Part shown: in pieces, positions 17,616-17,706 of the stretch
Layout: the number at the start of each line of letters is the position of its first letter
Position numbering within the stretch: position 1 is the first letter of the stretch
Origin: Daldinia sp. FL1419
Taxonomy: Eukaryota; Ascomycota; Sordariomycetes; Xylariales; Hypoxylaceae
Assembly (NCBI GenBank): GCA_025201765.1
Contig: MU623682.1
Coordinates: forward strand, 1-17,706
Reading direction: 5' to 3'
Length of the DNA: 17,706 bases
Program-made: the position numbers and the translations under genes
Notes under the pieces: generated by a model
Database searches by the model: none
What the model was told of the DNA's origin: nothing
Seen by the model: the letters and a program-made list of their open reading frames with translations, nothing else

Positions 17616-17706
17616 ACATGTATCTATAGCTTCAAATAGCGGTATTGTACATGTTTGTATAATTGTGTTTTGGCTGTTGTTGTTGTTTGTTTGTTTGGTT
17701 GGTTTT

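Noticed and set aside
1..17706. CRISPR array, bacterial-type operon, or telomeric TTAGGG array
   Set aside because: No regularly spaced repeat-spacer pattern, no operon-like gene spacing, and no tandem TTAGGG or CCCTAA run was found; the short arrays are directly tandem without spacers.

Overview
The window looks like nuclear DNA from a filamentous ascomycete (Pezizomycotina; a sordariomycete is my guess, at low confidence). There are four reasons. One gene carries a clear spliceosomal intron (GTAAGT donor, CTAAC branch point, TTTACAG acceptor). That gene is an ELL-type elongation factor, a family present in many fungi but absent from budding yeast. Start contexts are eukaryotic. The spacers are littered with short GTAC/TAGGTA/TACCTA motifs of a kind familiar from ascomycete intergenic DNA. 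There are no operons, ribosome-binding sites or other bacterial features.

Layout: 1-120 is a cluster of extreme homopolymers (C19, T18, A40). Positions 978-1952 (minus strand) hold an intronless gene for a 324-residue protein that I do not recognise. 1953-4632 is a spacer with a 15-bp tandem repeat, a perfect 8-bp hairpin and a GC-rich island (about 2732-2956) ending in T-tracts. 4633-6969 (minus strand) is a two-exon gene for a predicted 685-residue ELL-like RNA polymerase II elongation factor with N-terminal, winged-helix-like and C-terminal occludin/ELL-like segments. 6970-17706, nearly 10.8 kb, has no open reading frame I can defend. It holds simple repeats, short minisatellites, hairpins and, near the right edge, a 14-23-bp unit minisatellite with a 51-bp higher-order period.

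The two genes lie on the same strand about 2.7 kb apart and show no evident functional link. The ELL-like protein would act in the nucleus in transcription elongation; the other protein has only predicted disorder, a helix-rich core and an acidic tail.

I found no complete new multi-gene system. The items most worth a second look are two GC-rich, ORF-poor islands with RNA-polymerase-III-like boxes and terminal T-tracts (about 540-836 and 2732-2976), a T-arm-like hairpin inside a second stem near 10240-10281, the low-complexity E-K-P repeat inside the ELL-like protein, and the minisatellite cluster at the right end. All RNA-gene suggestions are motif-level inferences without expression or conservation data.
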